A stretch of DNA of 53,480 bases. Origin: an uncultured Clostridia bacterium. GTDB taxonomy: Bacteria; Bacillota; Clostridia; UMGS1883. The notes under the pieces were generated by a model. The model had not been told where the DNA came from and made no database searches. It was given only the letters and a program-made list of their open reading frames with translations. This document shows, piece after piece, positions 17,251 through 25,526 of the stretch. The stretch is taken from assembly GCA_934476455.1 (NCBI GenBank), contig CAKSNY010000016.1, positions 1 through 53,480 on the forward strand. The letters are read 5' to 3'. Position 1 is the first letter of the stretch. Each line of letters opens with the position of its first letter. Position numbers and translations under genes: made by a program.

Positions 17251-17278
17251 TTGATTATTTTTTTCAGTATGCTATAAT
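17251..17278 (+). promoter_or_regulatory. Extended -10 promoter for the Asp23 gene
   Basis: TTGATT (17251-17256) and TATAAT (17273-17278) with 16-base spacing and a TGC extension before the -10, just after the spoIIIA operon. It separates vegetative transcription of the next two genes from the sporulation operon. Confidence 0.7.
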
Positions 17279-17323
17279 ATAGCTGTCAGACAGATAAATA
17301 CATTCACGAAAGGGATGATTTTT

Positions 17324-17695
17324 ATGACCGAGGAATTTATTGCAACGGAAAACGGCAATATAAAAATTGCCGAGGAGGTTATTGTACGCATAAGCGCCAT
17401 CTCCGCGAGAGAAGTTGAGGGGGTTGCCTCGTTGGGGGCGGGCGCTTCTATAGGCGACTTTTTGGGAAAAAAGACGCCCGCCAAAGGTATAAAGGTAGAA
17501 ACAGAGGACGACAAAACAATTATAGACGTTCACGTAACGGTTAAATTCGGCGTTAAAATAAACGAGGTTGCCGCCCATATTCAGGAGGCTGTTAAAACGG
17601 CGGTGGAATCGTACGCGGGGATTGAAAACACTGTGGTAAACGTTTTTGTGGACGCAATAGAAAACGCGGCGGCGGAGGATACGCAGAAGGAATAA
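17324..17695 (+). CDS. Asp23/Gls24 family envelope-stress protein
   Basis: A 123-residue Asp23 (YloU/YqhY-like) protein. The pattern IKIAEEVIVRISAISAREVEGVASLG, then GVKINEVAAHIQEAVKTAVESYAG and NVFVDAI is diagnostic. YqhY homologues sit near accBC/nusB in other Firmicutes and may influence acetyl-CoA carboxylase; that context is not here. ATG 17324 is preferred over 17315 because AAAGGG lies about 9 bases upstream of it. Followed by the TSCPD gene after 3 bases. Confidence 0.92.
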   Translation: MTEEFIATENGNIKIAEEVIVRISAISAREVEGVASLGAGASIGDFLGKKTPAKGIKVETEDDKTIIDVHVTVKFGVKINEVAAHIQEAVKTAVESYAGIENTVVNVFVDAIENAAAEDTQKE

Positions 17696-17698
17696 CAA

Positions 17699-17953
17699 AT
17701 GATTACGGAATATATTAACAAGGGCGTTTGCTCACGAAAAACCATTATAGAGCTGGACGCGGATAAAAAAATTAAAAATATTGAAATTGTAGGCGGCTGC
17801 AACGGAAACACAAAGGGGCTTTGCGCGTTGCTTGTGGGTATGCCCGCAAAGGATGCGATTGTGCGCCTTCGCGGTATTCGCTGCGGTGCGCGTGCAACAA
17901 GCTGCCCGGACCAGGTGGCAAATGCGCTTGAAAAAGCGCTGGAGGAAGCCTGA
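17699..17953 (+). CDS. TSCPD domain protein (TIGR03905 type)
   Basis: An 84-residue protein built almost entirely of the TSCPD domain, otherwise found at the C-terminus of B12-dependent ribonucleotide reductases. Motifs: GVCSRKTIIELD, VGGCNGNTKGLCALLVGM and GIRCGARATSCPDQVANAL, with four conserved cysteines suitable for metal or nucleic-acid binding. Function of the stand-alone form is unknown; a partner reductase is not in the window. Confidence 0.93.
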   Translation: MITEYINKGVCSRKTIIELDADKKIKNIEIVGGCNGNTKGLCALLVGMPAKDAIVRLRGIRCGARATSCPDQVANALEKALEEA

Positions 17954-17999
17954 AAACAAATATAGGTTTAATACGCTTTTGTGCTTTTTTGCAGTTAAA

Positions 18000-18044
18000 G
18001 GGCGTGCGGCAAAATGATTTCACTTTGCCGCACGCCCGCTTTTT
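18000..18044. terminator. Bidirectional terminator between TSCPD gene and metA
   Basis: GGGCGTGCGGCAAA pairs with TTTGCCGCACGCCC around a 10-base loop, with a T-run on the plus strand. It serves the plus-strand unit and lies directly downstream of metA on the minus strand. Confidence 0.88.
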
Positions 18045-18060
18045 ACGCCGGAGCGCCGTT

Positions 18061-18978
18061 TTATTGTATTTTTGTTATATCGTACGGTGTACTCTGATAT
18101 ACAAAATAGTTGAGCCAGTTTGAATATATAAGGTTTGCGTGCGCCCGCCAGCGGACAACTGGCGTTTTTTCGGGGTCGTTATCCGGAAAATAATTTTTCG
18201 GAATATCGGGGCACAGCCCCGCCTCCTTATCGCGCAGATATTCTTTTTTTAATGTATCGCGGTCATACTCGGAATGTCCGGTTATAAAAATCTGTCGCCC
18301 GCCGTCTGTCATTGCGGCGTACAGCCCCGCGTCCCCGGAGCAGGCAAGTACTTTTATATCGGGGCATTTGTAAATATCTTCAAGCCTTACGGTGGTATGG
18401 CGCGAATGGGGAACGAAAAATTCGTCGTCAAAGCCGCGCAAAAGCACGGGGTTTTTGTACATAACCTTGTGCAAAAATACCCCCGAAAGCTTTTTTTCAA
18501 GCGGATATTTTTTTATTCCGTAGTGATAATACAGCGCCGCCTGCGCGCCCCAGCATATGTGAAAGGTGCTGTGCACATGGGTTTTCGTCCATTCCATAAT
18601 TTCACACAGCTCGTCCCAGTAATCAACCTGTTCAAAATCCATTTTTTCCACGGGGGCGCCGGTTATTAAAAAACCGTCAAACTTTTCGTTTTTTATTTCG
18701 TCAAACGTTTTGTAAAAATTTAACATATGCTCCTCTGCGGTATTTTTTGCCTTATGCGTTTTTACCTGCACAAGCTCGGGCGAAACCTGAAGCGGGGTAT
18801 TTCCCAAAAGGCGCGCAAGCTGCGTTTCCGTTTCTATTTTTGTGGGCATAAGGTTAAGAATACCTATTTTAAGCGGGCGTATGTCCTGCGTTGCGGCGCG
18901 CAGCTCGTCCATAACAAATATGTTTTCATCCGCAAGCGTTTTTGCAGCGGGCAGATTGCCCGGAATTTTAATGGGCAT
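18061..18978 (-). CDS. metA: Homoserine O-acetyltransferase (MetA type)
   Basis: Activates homoserine for methionine synthesis. The nucleophile Cys142 lies in FHICWGAQAALYY. The acyl-donor determining position 111 is Glu (in TGAPVEKMDFE), which in characterised MetA proteins selects acetyl-CoA over succinyl-CoA, so the acetyltransferase call is preferred. Length 305 is standard. It follows metY by 37 bases on the same strand, and MetY uses the acetylated product, which supports the assignment. Confidence 0.95.
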   Translation of the reverse strand: MPIKIPGNLPAAKTLADENIFVMDELRAATQDIRPLKIGILNLMPTKIETETQLARLLGNTPLQVSPELVQVKTHKAKNTAEEHMLNFYKTFDEIKNEKFDGFLITGAPVEKMDFEQVDYWDELCEIMEWTKTHVHSTFHICWGAQAALYYHYGIKKYPLEKKLSGVFLHKVMYKNPVLLRGFDDEFFVPHSRHTTVRLEDIYKCPDIKVLACSGDAGLYAAMTDGGRQIFITGHSEYDRDTLKKEYLRDKEAGLCPDIPKNYFPDNDPEKTPVVRWRAHANLIYSNWLNYFVYQSTPYDITKIQ

Positions 18979-19015
18979 ACATAAATCTCCTCACTTTTAC
19001 ATAGAATACAGCCTT

Positions 19016-20311
19016 TTAAATTTGTGAAAGCGCATTTTTAATATCTGCGATAATATCCTCTGAATCTTCTATTCCGCACGAAAAACGGACAAGGTCGGGC
19101 TTTACGCCGGCGTTTTCAAGCTCGGCGTCTGTCATTTGGCGGTGCGTGGTGCTTGCGGGGTGCAGGCAGCAGGTTTTAGAATCTGCAACGTGCGTTTCAA
19201 CACCTGCAAGCTTAAGGCTTTTCATAAATACCTGTGCGGCTGCTCTGCCGCCCTTTACACCGAAGGATATAACGCCGCAGCCGCCGTTTTCAAGATATTT
19301 TTTTGCGCGGTCGTAATACTTGTCCCCCTCAAGCCCGGCGCAGCGCACCCATTCGATTTTGGGATGATCCTTTAAAAATGCGGCAACCTTAAGCGCGTTT
19401 TCACAGTGGCGCTTTACACGAAGGTGCAGGCTTTCAAGCCCGAGCGCCAGCAAAAATGCGCTTTGCGGCGACTGCACGGAACCGAAATCGCGCATAAGCT
19501 GCACCGTTGCTTTTGTTATATAAGCGCCGCCGATGCCGAATTTTTCTGTATATGTAACGCCGTGGTAGCTTTCGTCGGGCGTGCAAAGACCGGGGAATTT
19601 TTCGGGGTATTTGCTCCAGTTGAAATTACCGCTGTCAACAATACAGCCGCCTACCGCGCTTGCGTGTCCGTCCATATATTTTGTGGTGGAATGTGTAACG
19701 ATGTCCGCCCCCCACTCAAACGGGCGGCAATTTATGGGTGTGGCAAACGTGTTGTCGACTATAAGCGGAACGCCGTGCGCATGTGCGGCAGACGCAAAAC
19801 GCTCTATATCAAGCACCTGCAGGGAGGGGTTTGATATTGTTTCACCGAAAACCGCCTTTGTATTGGGGCGAAAAGCCTTTTCAAGCTCCTCGTCCGAGCA
19901 GTCGGGCGATACAAACGTAAAATCTATTCCCATACGCTTCATCGTAACCGCGAAAAGATTGTAGGTGCCGCCGTAAATTGCGGAGGACGACACCACATGG
20001 TCGCCGCACGAAGCAATGTTAAATACACTGTAAAAGGATGCTGCCTGCCCCGAGGAGGTAAGCATGGCTGCCGTGCCGCCCTCAAGCGCCGCTATACGCG
20101 CGGCAACAGAATCGTTTGTCGGGTTTTGCAGGCGCGAGTAAAAGTAGCCCTGCGCCTCCAGGTCGAAAAGCTTTCCCATATCCTCGCACGTGTCGTATTT
20201 AAAAGTGGTGCTCTGCACAATGGGGATTTGCCGCGGCTCTCCGTTTTTCGGCGAATACCCCGCCTGAACACATTTTGTACCTATACCGTAAATACTCATA
20301 CAATCACTCAT
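19016..20311 (-). CDS. metY: O-acetylhomoserine sulfhydrylase
   Basis: A PLP enzyme of the Cys/Met metabolism family that makes homocysteine from O-acetylhomoserine and sulfide. HSTTKYMDGHASAVGG contains the PLP lysine. VDNTFATPINCRPFEWGAD and the long C-terminal region (431 residues in all) match MetY rather than cystathionine synthases. A second in-frame ATG four codons in is also possible. First gene of a metY-metA operon. The 5' leader is only about 20-40 bases, so there is no SAM riboswitch. Confidence 0.95.
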   Translation of the reverse strand: MSDCMSIYGIGTKCVQAGYSPKNGEPRQIPIVQSTTFKYDTCEDMGKLFDLEAQGYFYSRLQNPTNDSVAARIAALEGGTAAMLTSSGQAASFYSVFNIASCGDHVVSSSAIYGGTYNLFAVTMKRMGIDFTFVSPDCSDEELEKAFRPNTKAVFGETISNPSLQVLDIERFASAAHAHGVPLIVDNTFATPINCRPFEWGADIVTHSTTKYMDGHASAVGGCIVDSGNFNWSKYPEKFPGLCTPDESYHGVTYTEKFGIGGAYITKATVQLMRDFGSVQSPQSAFLLALGLESLHLRVKRHCENALKVAAFLKDHPKIEWVRCAGLEGDKYYDRAKKYLENGGCGVISFGVKGGRAAAQVFMKSLKLAGVETHVADSKTCCLHPASTTHRQMTDAELENAGVKPDLVRFSCGIEDSEDIIADIKNALSQI

Positions 20312-20332
20312 TTCTTTCCGATATTGTATTTG

Positions 20333-20361
20333 AGTATATCACGGCGGGCTGTATTTTTCAA
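20333..20361 (-). promoter_or_regulatory. Sigma-A promoter of metY-metA
   Basis: Minus strand TTGAAA (20361-20356) and TATACT (20338-20333), 17-base spacing, ending about 22 bases before the metY start. Confidence 0.75.
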
Positions 20362-20401
20362 TGCTTAAATCTTAAATTGTTTTCTCGTTTTTTGGGAAAA
20401 A

Positions 20402-20593
20402 TCAGTCGATATCGTCTTCGGGAAAGCTGCCCCGGCGAAACCACGACGGAACAAAGCCCTCCGGGTATGCTGCTTTTTGCGGCGTGCCGGAAAGCGCAAG
20501 CGGAGCGTCAATTGCTCTTTGCGCCAAAAAATCCTGCAATTCGTCTGCGGGAACGGCATAGGTTATATAGCACATATAATTTTTTTTGTCCAT
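20402..20593 (-). CDS. Hypothetical 63-residue protein
   Basis: A small acidic soluble protein (MDKKNYMCYITYAVPADE...). GAGGTGAC lies five bases before the ATG, which is good support for translation. The C-terminus FVPSWFRRGSFPEDDID is rich in aromatic and acidic residues. No domain recognised. It is the last open frame before metY on the same strand and diverges from the UPF0340 gene. Confidence 0.6.
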   Translation of the reverse strand: MDKKNYMCYITYAVPADELQDFLAQRAIDAPLALSGTPQKAAYPEGFVPSWFRRGSFPEDDID

Positions 20594-20637
20594 AAAAAGT
20601 CACCTCATCATTATATATATGCCGCGGTAATTTTTTA

Positions 20638-20666
20638 TTGCGTTTTTTTTCGTATGGGTGTATAAT
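20638..20666 (+). promoter_or_regulatory. Promoter of the UPF0340/flippase pair
   Basis: TTGCGT (20638-20643) and consensus TATAAT (20661-20666) with 17-base spacing. Confidence 0.65.
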
Positions 20667-20701
20667 TCATCTTATAAACAAGTCAAGGGAGATAGGTTAA
20701 T

Positions 20702-21244
20702 ATGTTTGAAAATCTGTATACGGAGGCATTTGATGCCACAGCCGAGCTTTTGGAAACGGCAAAGCTTAAAAAAGGCGATATCTTTGTTGTAGGATGCTCT
20801 ACAAGCGAAATATGCGGTGACAAAATAGGCACAAATTCAAATTATGACGCGGCAACCGCCGTTTTTGAAGGAATATACGAGGCGCTTAAGCCGCACGGGA
20901 TTTTTTTGGCGGCACAATGCTGCGAGCATTTAAACCGCGCTATTGTAATAGAAGAAAGCTGCCGCGAGATGTATAATCTTGACGAGGTGTGCGTAATCCC
21001 GCAGCCAAAGGCAGGCGGAAGCTTTGCGACAAACGCCTACAGGCATTTTGAAAAGCCGGTTGTTGTGGAAAATATTACGGCAAAAGCAGGAATAGATATA
21101 GGCGGCACGCTTATAGGCATGCATATTAAGGCAGTGTGCGTACCTGTGCGTATAAATGTAAAAAAAATAGGCTGTGCTAATATTATATGCGCCGCGTCAC
21201 GCCCGAAGCTTATAGGCGGTGAGCGTGCGGTTTATTCCTTGTGA
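20702..21244 (+). CDS. UPF0340 (YwlG/TIGR01440) family protein
   Basis: A 180-residue conserved Firmicutes protein of unknown function. FVVGCSTSEICGDKIGTNSN, LAAQCCEHLNRAIVIEE, PKAGGSFATNAYRHF and GIDIGGTLIGMHIKAVCVPVR match the family closely. Soluble, no signal. AAGGGAGATAGG precedes the ATG. It overlaps the ribosome site of the next flippase gene, so the two are co-transcribed. Confidence 0.93.
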   Translation: MFENLYTEAFDATAELLETAKLKKGDIFVVGCSTSEICGDKIGTNSNYDAATAVFEGIYEALKPHGIFLAAQCCEHLNRAIVIEESCREMYNLDEVCVIPQPKAGGSFATNAYRHFEKPVVVENITAKAGIDIGGTLIGMHIKAVCVPVRINVKKIGCANIICAASRPKLIGGERAVYSL

Positions 21245-21252
21245 GGTGTTTT

Positions 21253-22863
21253 ATGACGGGTGAAAGAAAAAAACCTTCGTTTATGATGAACGTTCTGACG
21301 ATAGTTTTTGCACAGATAGCCGTTAAGCTTTTGGGCTTTGTCTACAGGATGGTGATAACAAATGTGGACGGCTTCGGCGATATAGGAAACGGCTACTACA
21401 ATTTCGGCTACCAGATATATACGCTGCTTTTGGCAATAAGCTCGATAGGAATACCAAACGCCATGTCAAAGCTTGTTGCGGAGCGCTGCGCCTTAAACGA
21501 TTTTAACGGCGCGATGAAAATATACCGTGTTGCACTGAGGCTGTTTTTTTGCATCGGGCTGTTTTTCTCGTGCGTTATGTATTTCGGGGCGGATTTTATC
21601 GCAACGTATATATTTGACACGCCGCTTACAAAATATACAATACGCGCGCTTTCGCCCGCGATTGTGTTTGTTTCGGTGTCGAGCGTTATAAGGGGTTTTT
21701 TTGCCGGGCAGCAGAATATGCACGCAACAAACACCAGCCAGGTGCTTGAACAGTTTATAAAAAGCCTTTCCACAATACTTATCGTTTTGTCGATTGCCGG
21801 TGCAAAGCCCGAATATATGGCGGCGGGCGCAACGCTTGCAACAACGCTTTCAACGTTTTTAAGCTGCGGATATTTATTTTGCTTTTACGGCTTAAACCTA
21901 AAAAGCATTAAAGAAAATATAAAAATCGCCCCTCCGGCAAAAATACGCGGGTCGGCGCTTTCGATAGCAAAAATGATACTTATGGTGTCTGTTCCCATTT
22001 CTTTGGGAAGTATTGTTGCGTCGCTTAACCGCGTTATAGATATAATAACGGTGGTGCGCGGCGTAAAAACAGCGCTTGCCGCGTCGTTTAGCGATAATAC
22101 GCTTCTTACAAGAGAGGCTGTACGCCTGAGCGGAATATTAAGCAAGACCGATGTTTTGATAAATCTGCCGCTTGCGCTTAACACTGCATTTGCAACGGTG
22201 CTTGTGCCTACGGTTGCGGGGGCGCTTGCCGTTAAAAACTATACCGTGGCGCGGCAAAAGGTTTCGTTTTCGCTGCTTGTTTCAACCGTTATAGCACTGC
22301 CGTGTACGGTGGGCTATATTGTTTTGGCACAGCCTATATTAACGGCAATTTACCCGAATGCAAGTGACGGCGGGCTGATTTTTTCGATGGTTGCCCCGAC
22401 GGTGTTCTTTTCGGCAATGAGCCAGACAATGTACGGTTCTCTTCAGGGAATGGGGAAGATATTTACGCCTGCGCTGAGCGTGCTTTTGGGCGGGTGTATA
22501 AAGCTTGTGCTTAATCTTATTCTTATTCCCATTCCGAAAATAAACATATACGGTGCGCCGATAGGCAGTGTGTGCTGCCAGGCGGCGGCGTTTTTTGTAA
22601 GCTTTTATGTTTTAAGAAAAAATCTTGATGTGAAGCTGCCTATGGTAAGGTGCGTTTTAAAGCCCCTTATATGCGCCGTCATTATGGGCGGGTGTGTGCT
22701 TTTTGTGTACAATGCCGCACTCTTTATGGGAAACAGAGCGGCAACGATGCTTTCTATTTTGTCGGGCGGCGTTATATACATTGCGCTTATCGCCGTGTTT
22801 AAGGTCTTTACAAAGGAGGAGCTTTGCGCGCTTCCCATCATAGGAAAAAGGCTTTCAAAATAA
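21253..22863 (+). CDS. SpoVB-like polysaccharide/lipid flippase
   Basis: A 536-residue MOP-superfamily membrane protein with about 14 hydrophobic segments. The start MTGERKKPSFMMNVLTIVFAQIAVKLLGFVYR and GLYYQ-equivalent (GNGYYNFGYQIYTLLLAISSIGIPNAMSKLVAE) match the SpoVB/YtgP/MurJ-like group that moves lipid-linked cell-wall precursors. ATG 21253 has GAGGTG upstream; the frame can be read from a GTG at 21241, but that start has no site. The second such gene in the window is at 43756. Sporulation versus vegetative role cannot be told. Confidence 0.9.
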   Translation: MTGERKKPSFMMNVLTIVFAQIAVKLLGFVYRMVITNVDGFGDIGNGYYNFGYQIYTLLLAISSIGIPNAMSKLVAERCALNDFNGAMKIYRVALRLFFCIGLFFSCVMYFGADFIATYIFDTPLTKYTIRALSPAIVFVSVSSVIRGFFAGQQNMHATNTSQVLEQFIKSLSTILIVLSIAGAKPEYMAAGATLATTLSTFLSCGYLFCFYGLNLKSIKENIKIAPPAKIRGSALSIAKMILMVSVPISLGSIVASLNRVIDIITVVRGVKTALAASFSDNTLLTREAVRLSGILSKTDVLINLPLALNTAFATVLVPTVAGALAVKNYTVARQKVSFSLLVSTVIALPCTVGYIVLAQPILTAIYPNASDGGLIFSMVAPTVFFSAMSQTMYGSLQGMGKIFTPALSVLLGGCIKLVLNLILIPIPKINIYGAPIGSVCCQAAAFFVSFYVLRKNLDVKLPMVRCVLKPLICAVIMGGCVLFVYNAALFMGNRAATMLSILSGGVIYIALIAVFKVFTKEELCALPIIGKRLSK

Positions 22864-22883
22864 AAAATGAAAAAATTTCCTGA

Positions 22884-22919
22884 GAAATTCTTCTGAAAAA
22901 AAGAAGAATTTCTTTTTTT
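22884..22919 (+). terminator. Terminator after the flippase gene
   Basis: GAAATTCTTCT pairs with AGAAGAATTTC around a 7-base A-rich loop and is followed by seven T. Confidence 0.9.
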
Positions 22920-22966
22920 CGGGGAAAAATACAGTTAAATTAAAATTTGTTTGGGAGAATACTGTT

Positions 22967-23083
22967 ATGAATAAAAGATATAAAACGGTAGTAATAACAC
23001 TTCTTTTTTTGTCGCTTTGTGCGCTTCATTTTATAGCCGCGGCTTTTTCGGGCGGCAGCGGAAATGCTGCGGCATTTATATAA
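22967..23083 (+). CDS. 38-residue membrane peptide upstream of spoVAC
   Basis: MNKRYKTVVITLLFLSLCALHFIAAAF... is followed by GGSGNAAAFI and a stop: a basic start, a single hydrophobic helix or signal-like segment, and a short Gly/Ala tail. GGGAG lies 8-9 bases before the ATG. It ends 12 bases before spoVAC, whose ribosome site directly follows the stop, so it is the first gene of the spoVA unit. No family recognised. It could be a small membrane partner of SpoVA proteins or a leader peptide. Confidence 0.6.
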   Translation: MNKRYKTVVITLLFLSLCALHFIAAAFSGGSGNAAAFI

Positions 23084-23095
23084 GGAGGGCGCTTT

Positions 23096-23536
23096 ATGGA
23101 AAAACTTAATAAAAAGGAATATGCGGATATAGTAAAAAATGCCTCGCCGCCGTCGCCTATTTTAAGGGATACGGTTTTTGCGTTTCTTTCGGGAGGATTA
23201 ATTTGCACTTTCGGCGAATTTCTGCGCAAAAGCTATATGGCGCTTGGTGCGGATAAGGAAAGCGCGGCGTGCTGGGTAAGCATATCGCTTATATTTATAG
23301 CGGCGATTCTTACGGCGTTTAACGTTTTCGACAAGCTTGCAAAATTCTGCGGTGCGGGAACGCTTGTGCCTATTACGGGGTTTTCAAATTCCGTGGTATC
23401 GACCGCAATGGAATTTAAAACGGAGGGTTTTGTAACGGGAACCGGGGCAAAGGTGTTTACCGTTGCCGGACCGGTAATATTTTACGGCGGGGTATCGTCT
23501 GTAATTGCGGGGCTTATATATTGGTTTATAAGGTAG
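23096..23536 (+). CDS. spoVAC: Stage V sporulation protein AC
   Basis: A 146-residue membrane protein with about four helices, part of the inner-membrane channel that moves dipicolinic acid into and out of the spore. SPPSPILRDTVFAFLSGGLICTFGEF and the end GFVTGTGAKVFTVAGPVI are family hallmarks. TAAGGAGGGCGC provides a strong ribosome site. Followed after 9 bases by spoVAD. Confidence 0.96.
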   Translation: MEKLNKKEYADIVKNASPPSPILRDTVFAFLSGGLICTFGEFLRKSYMALGADKESAACWVSISLIFIAAILTAFNVFDKLAKFCGAGTLVPITGFSNSVVSTAMEFKTEGFVTGTGAKVFTVAGPVIFYGGVSSVIAGLIYWFIR

Positions 23537-23545
23537 GTGTAAAAA

Positions 23546-24547
23546 ATGATATATGCGGGTAACGGAACATTTAAGCTTGAAAAGGGCGTATCGGTGGTAT
23601 CCTTTGCGGCAACGGTGGGAAAGAAGGAGGGCGAAGGCCCTCTCGGAAAATATTTCGATGCCGTTATAGAGGACGAATACCACGGCAAAAAAAGCTGGGA
23701 AAAGGCGGAAAGCGCTTTTTTAAAACAATCGGTTGATAATGCACTTTTGCGCGGCGGCTTAAACGAGCGCGACATAGATTTTGCAATTTCCGGCGATTTG
23801 CTTAATCAGTGTACGTCTGCGGGATATGCCTTTCGCGATATAGACGCACCCTTTCTGGGGATATTCGGCGCGTGTTCAACCATGGCAGAGGGGCTTGCAA
23901 TAGGAACAACGCTTGTCGGAAGCGGCGCGGATTACGTGCTTTGCGCCACAAGCAGCCATTTCTGCGGCGCGGAGAAGCAGTTTCGTATGCCGCTTGAATA
24001 CGGCTCTCAGCGCTGCCCCACAGCACAGTGGACAGTAACCGGCAGCGGCGCGGTTATTTTGGGAAAGTATGCGGCACCTCCGTATATTGAAAGCATTACG
24101 GTGGGGCGCATAGTTGATATGGGCGTAAAGGACGCGTGCAATATGGGCGCCGCAATGGCGCCGGCATTTACAGACACCCTCCTGCGCCACCTCAGCGCAA
24201 CGGGGCGGCAGGCAGATTATTACGACCTGATTTTGTCGGGCGATTTGGGCATTATCGGCAAAAAAATAGCAACCGAGCTTTTGCACAGGCAAAACGTTGA
24301 CATAGCCCCCATATACAACGACTGCGGCGCTATGATTTTTGACCCCGAAAAGCAGGACACACACGCAGGCGGCAGCGGCTGCGGCTGTGCGGCAAGCGTA
24401 CTGTGCAGCTATGTTTTGCCGAAAATGATGTGCGGCAGGCTTAAACGTGTGCTTCTTTGCGCAACGGGCGCTTTAATGAGCCCGACCGTGTCGATGCAGG
24501 GCGAAAGCATACCCTCTGTTTCGCACGCAATATCGTTTGAAGCATAA
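23546..24547 (+). CDS. spoVAD: Stage V sporulation protein AD
   Basis: A 333-residue thiolase-fold protein that binds dipicolinic acid on the forespore membrane and works with SpoVAC. Motifs include GPLGKYFDAVIEDEYHGKKSWEKAE, GDLLNQC, GIFGACSTMAEGL and the end GCGCAASVLCSY with LMSPTVSMQGESIPSVSHAI. Length fits. In most Clostridia spoVAE follows; here the next gene is a deacetylase 43 bases on. Confidence 0.96.
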   Translation: MIYAGNGTFKLEKGVSVVSFAATVGKKEGEGPLGKYFDAVIEDEYHGKKSWEKAESAFLKQSVDNALLRGGLNERDIDFAISGDLLNQCTSAGYAFRDIDAPFLGIFGACSTMAEGLAIGTTLVGSGADYVLCATSSHFCGAEKQFRMPLEYGSQRCPTAQWTVTGSGAVILGKYAAPPYIESITVGRIVDMGVKDACNMGAAMAPAFTDTLLRHLSATGRQADYYDLILSGDLGIIGKKIATELLHRQNVDIAPIYNDCGAMIFDPEKQDTHAGGSGCGCAASVLCSYVLPKMMCGRLKRVLLCATGALMSPTVSMQGESIPSVSHAISFEA

Positions 24548-24590
24548 ATTTCTGTTTTTTTAATATAAATGGTATAAGAGGTGGTGTGTT

Positions 24591-25292
24591 TTGCATAAAA
24601 AACAACTTTTACGTCTTATACCGTTTTTTATTTTTGCGATATGTATTGTGTTTGCCGCGGCCGAGCATATAAAAAATGCCGACGGAGCAAAGGTGTGCTA
24701 CATTACCTTCGATGACGGCCCCACTTTAAACACCCCGGAAATTGTAAAAACACTTGAAAAGTACAATGCGCGCGCAACATTTTTTGTTTTGCGGGAGCGT
24801 ATTGTGCTTTACCCCGATTACATAAAAGGAATTCTTGCGGCAAAAAACGCCGTCGGGCTGCACGGCGTAAGCCACAGCGAGGCAATTTACAGCACAGACA
24901 CCTCCCCGGCGGAGGAAATGGATAAAACAAATCAGGCGCTTAAAGCGCTTACGGGGAAAGAATCGCGCCTTGTGCGCGTGCCGTACGGGTCGTCGTACCG
25001 TCTTACAAAGGCGCAGTATACAGAGCTTAAAAACCGCGGATATCTTATGTGGGACTGGAACGTTGACCCGCGGGATTCCGTGGGAAAAATATATCCCGAA
25101 AACGTAATGCGCAATATGCGCCGCGACATTAAAAATGCAAAAACCGCGCCCGTAATACTTTTTCACGACAGGAAAAGCACATTAAATCTTTTGGACGACG
25201 TGCTTTCATACCTTAAGGAAAACGGGTATGAAATGCTGCCGCTCAGCGAAAAAATGCCGCCCGAGAACTGTATGGAGGAAAAACAAGATTGA
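24591..25292 (+). CDS. Polysaccharide deacetylase (NodB domain)
   Basis: A 233-residue secreted or membrane-anchored carbohydrate esterase 4. N-terminal hydrophobic segment LIPFFIFAICIVFAAA, then the NodB domain: catalytic TFDDGP, metal site HGVSHS, RVPYGSSYR and WNVDPRDS, and the late HDRKST. It probably removes acetyl groups from peptidoglycan, possibly of the spore cortex given the spoVA neighbours (inference). TTG start with GAGGTGG upstream; an in-frame ATG is absent nearby. Confidence 0.93.
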   Translation: MHKKQLLRLIPFFIFAICIVFAAAEHIKNADGAKVCYITFDDGPTLNTPEIVKTLEKYNARATFFVLRERIVLYPDYIKGILAAKNAVGLHGVSHSEAIYSTDTSPAEEMDKTNQALKALTGKESRLVRVPYGSSYRLTKAQYTELKNRGYLMWDWNVDPRDSVGKIYPENVMRNMRRDIKNAKTAPVILFHDRKSTLNLLDDVLSYLKENGYEMLPLSEKMPPENCMEEKQD

Positions 25293-25317
25293 CAATATAT
25301 TTTAAGCGTGATATAAT
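25289..25317 (+). promoter_or_regulatory. Perfect consensus promoter of scfA
   Basis: TTGACA (25289-25294), exactly 17 bases, TATAAT (25312-25317). The -35 overlaps the stop codon of the deacetylase gene. Strong constitutive transcription of the SCIFF precursor is expected. Confidence 0.92.
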
Positions 25318-25347
25318 ACCTAAAAATATGTACTGGAGGTTATGGAG

Positions 25348-25497
25348 ATGAAGCACATAGAAACGCTTGAAACACGCAACCTTTGCGAAAGCGCTAAAAA
25401 CGGCGGATGCGGCGAATGCCAGACATCGTGCCAGTCGGCCTGCAAAACAAGCTGCGGTATTGCCAATCAGTCTTGCGAAAATAAGGAAAACAAGTAA
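25348..25497 (+). CDS. scfA: SCIFF ranthipeptide precursor
   Basis: A 49-residue ribosomal peptide of the SCIFF (six cysteines in forty-five residues) family, near universal in Clostridia. The N-terminus MKHIETLETRNL acts as the leader. The core GCGECQTSCQSACKTSC, then GIANQSCE carries the six canonical cysteines (21, 24, 28, 32, 36, 43), which the maturase links to neighbouring carbons by thioether bonds. This copy has a seventh cysteine at position 13. Start ATG 25348 has GGAGG eight bases upstream; ATG 25342 is too close to it. The maturase gene follows 370 bases downstream. Biological role of SCIFF products is still poorly known. Confidence 0.95.
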   Translation: MKHIETLETRNLCESAKNGGCGECQTSCQSACKTSCGIANQSCENKENK

Positions 25498-25526
25498 ATA
25501 CGGGTCAAAAAACAGTGTCACAATTA

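Noticed and set aside
20312..20400. SAM riboswitch upstream of metY-metA
   Set aside because: The promoter leaves a leader of about 20-40 bases, too short for any SAM riboswitch, and no conserved core is seen.
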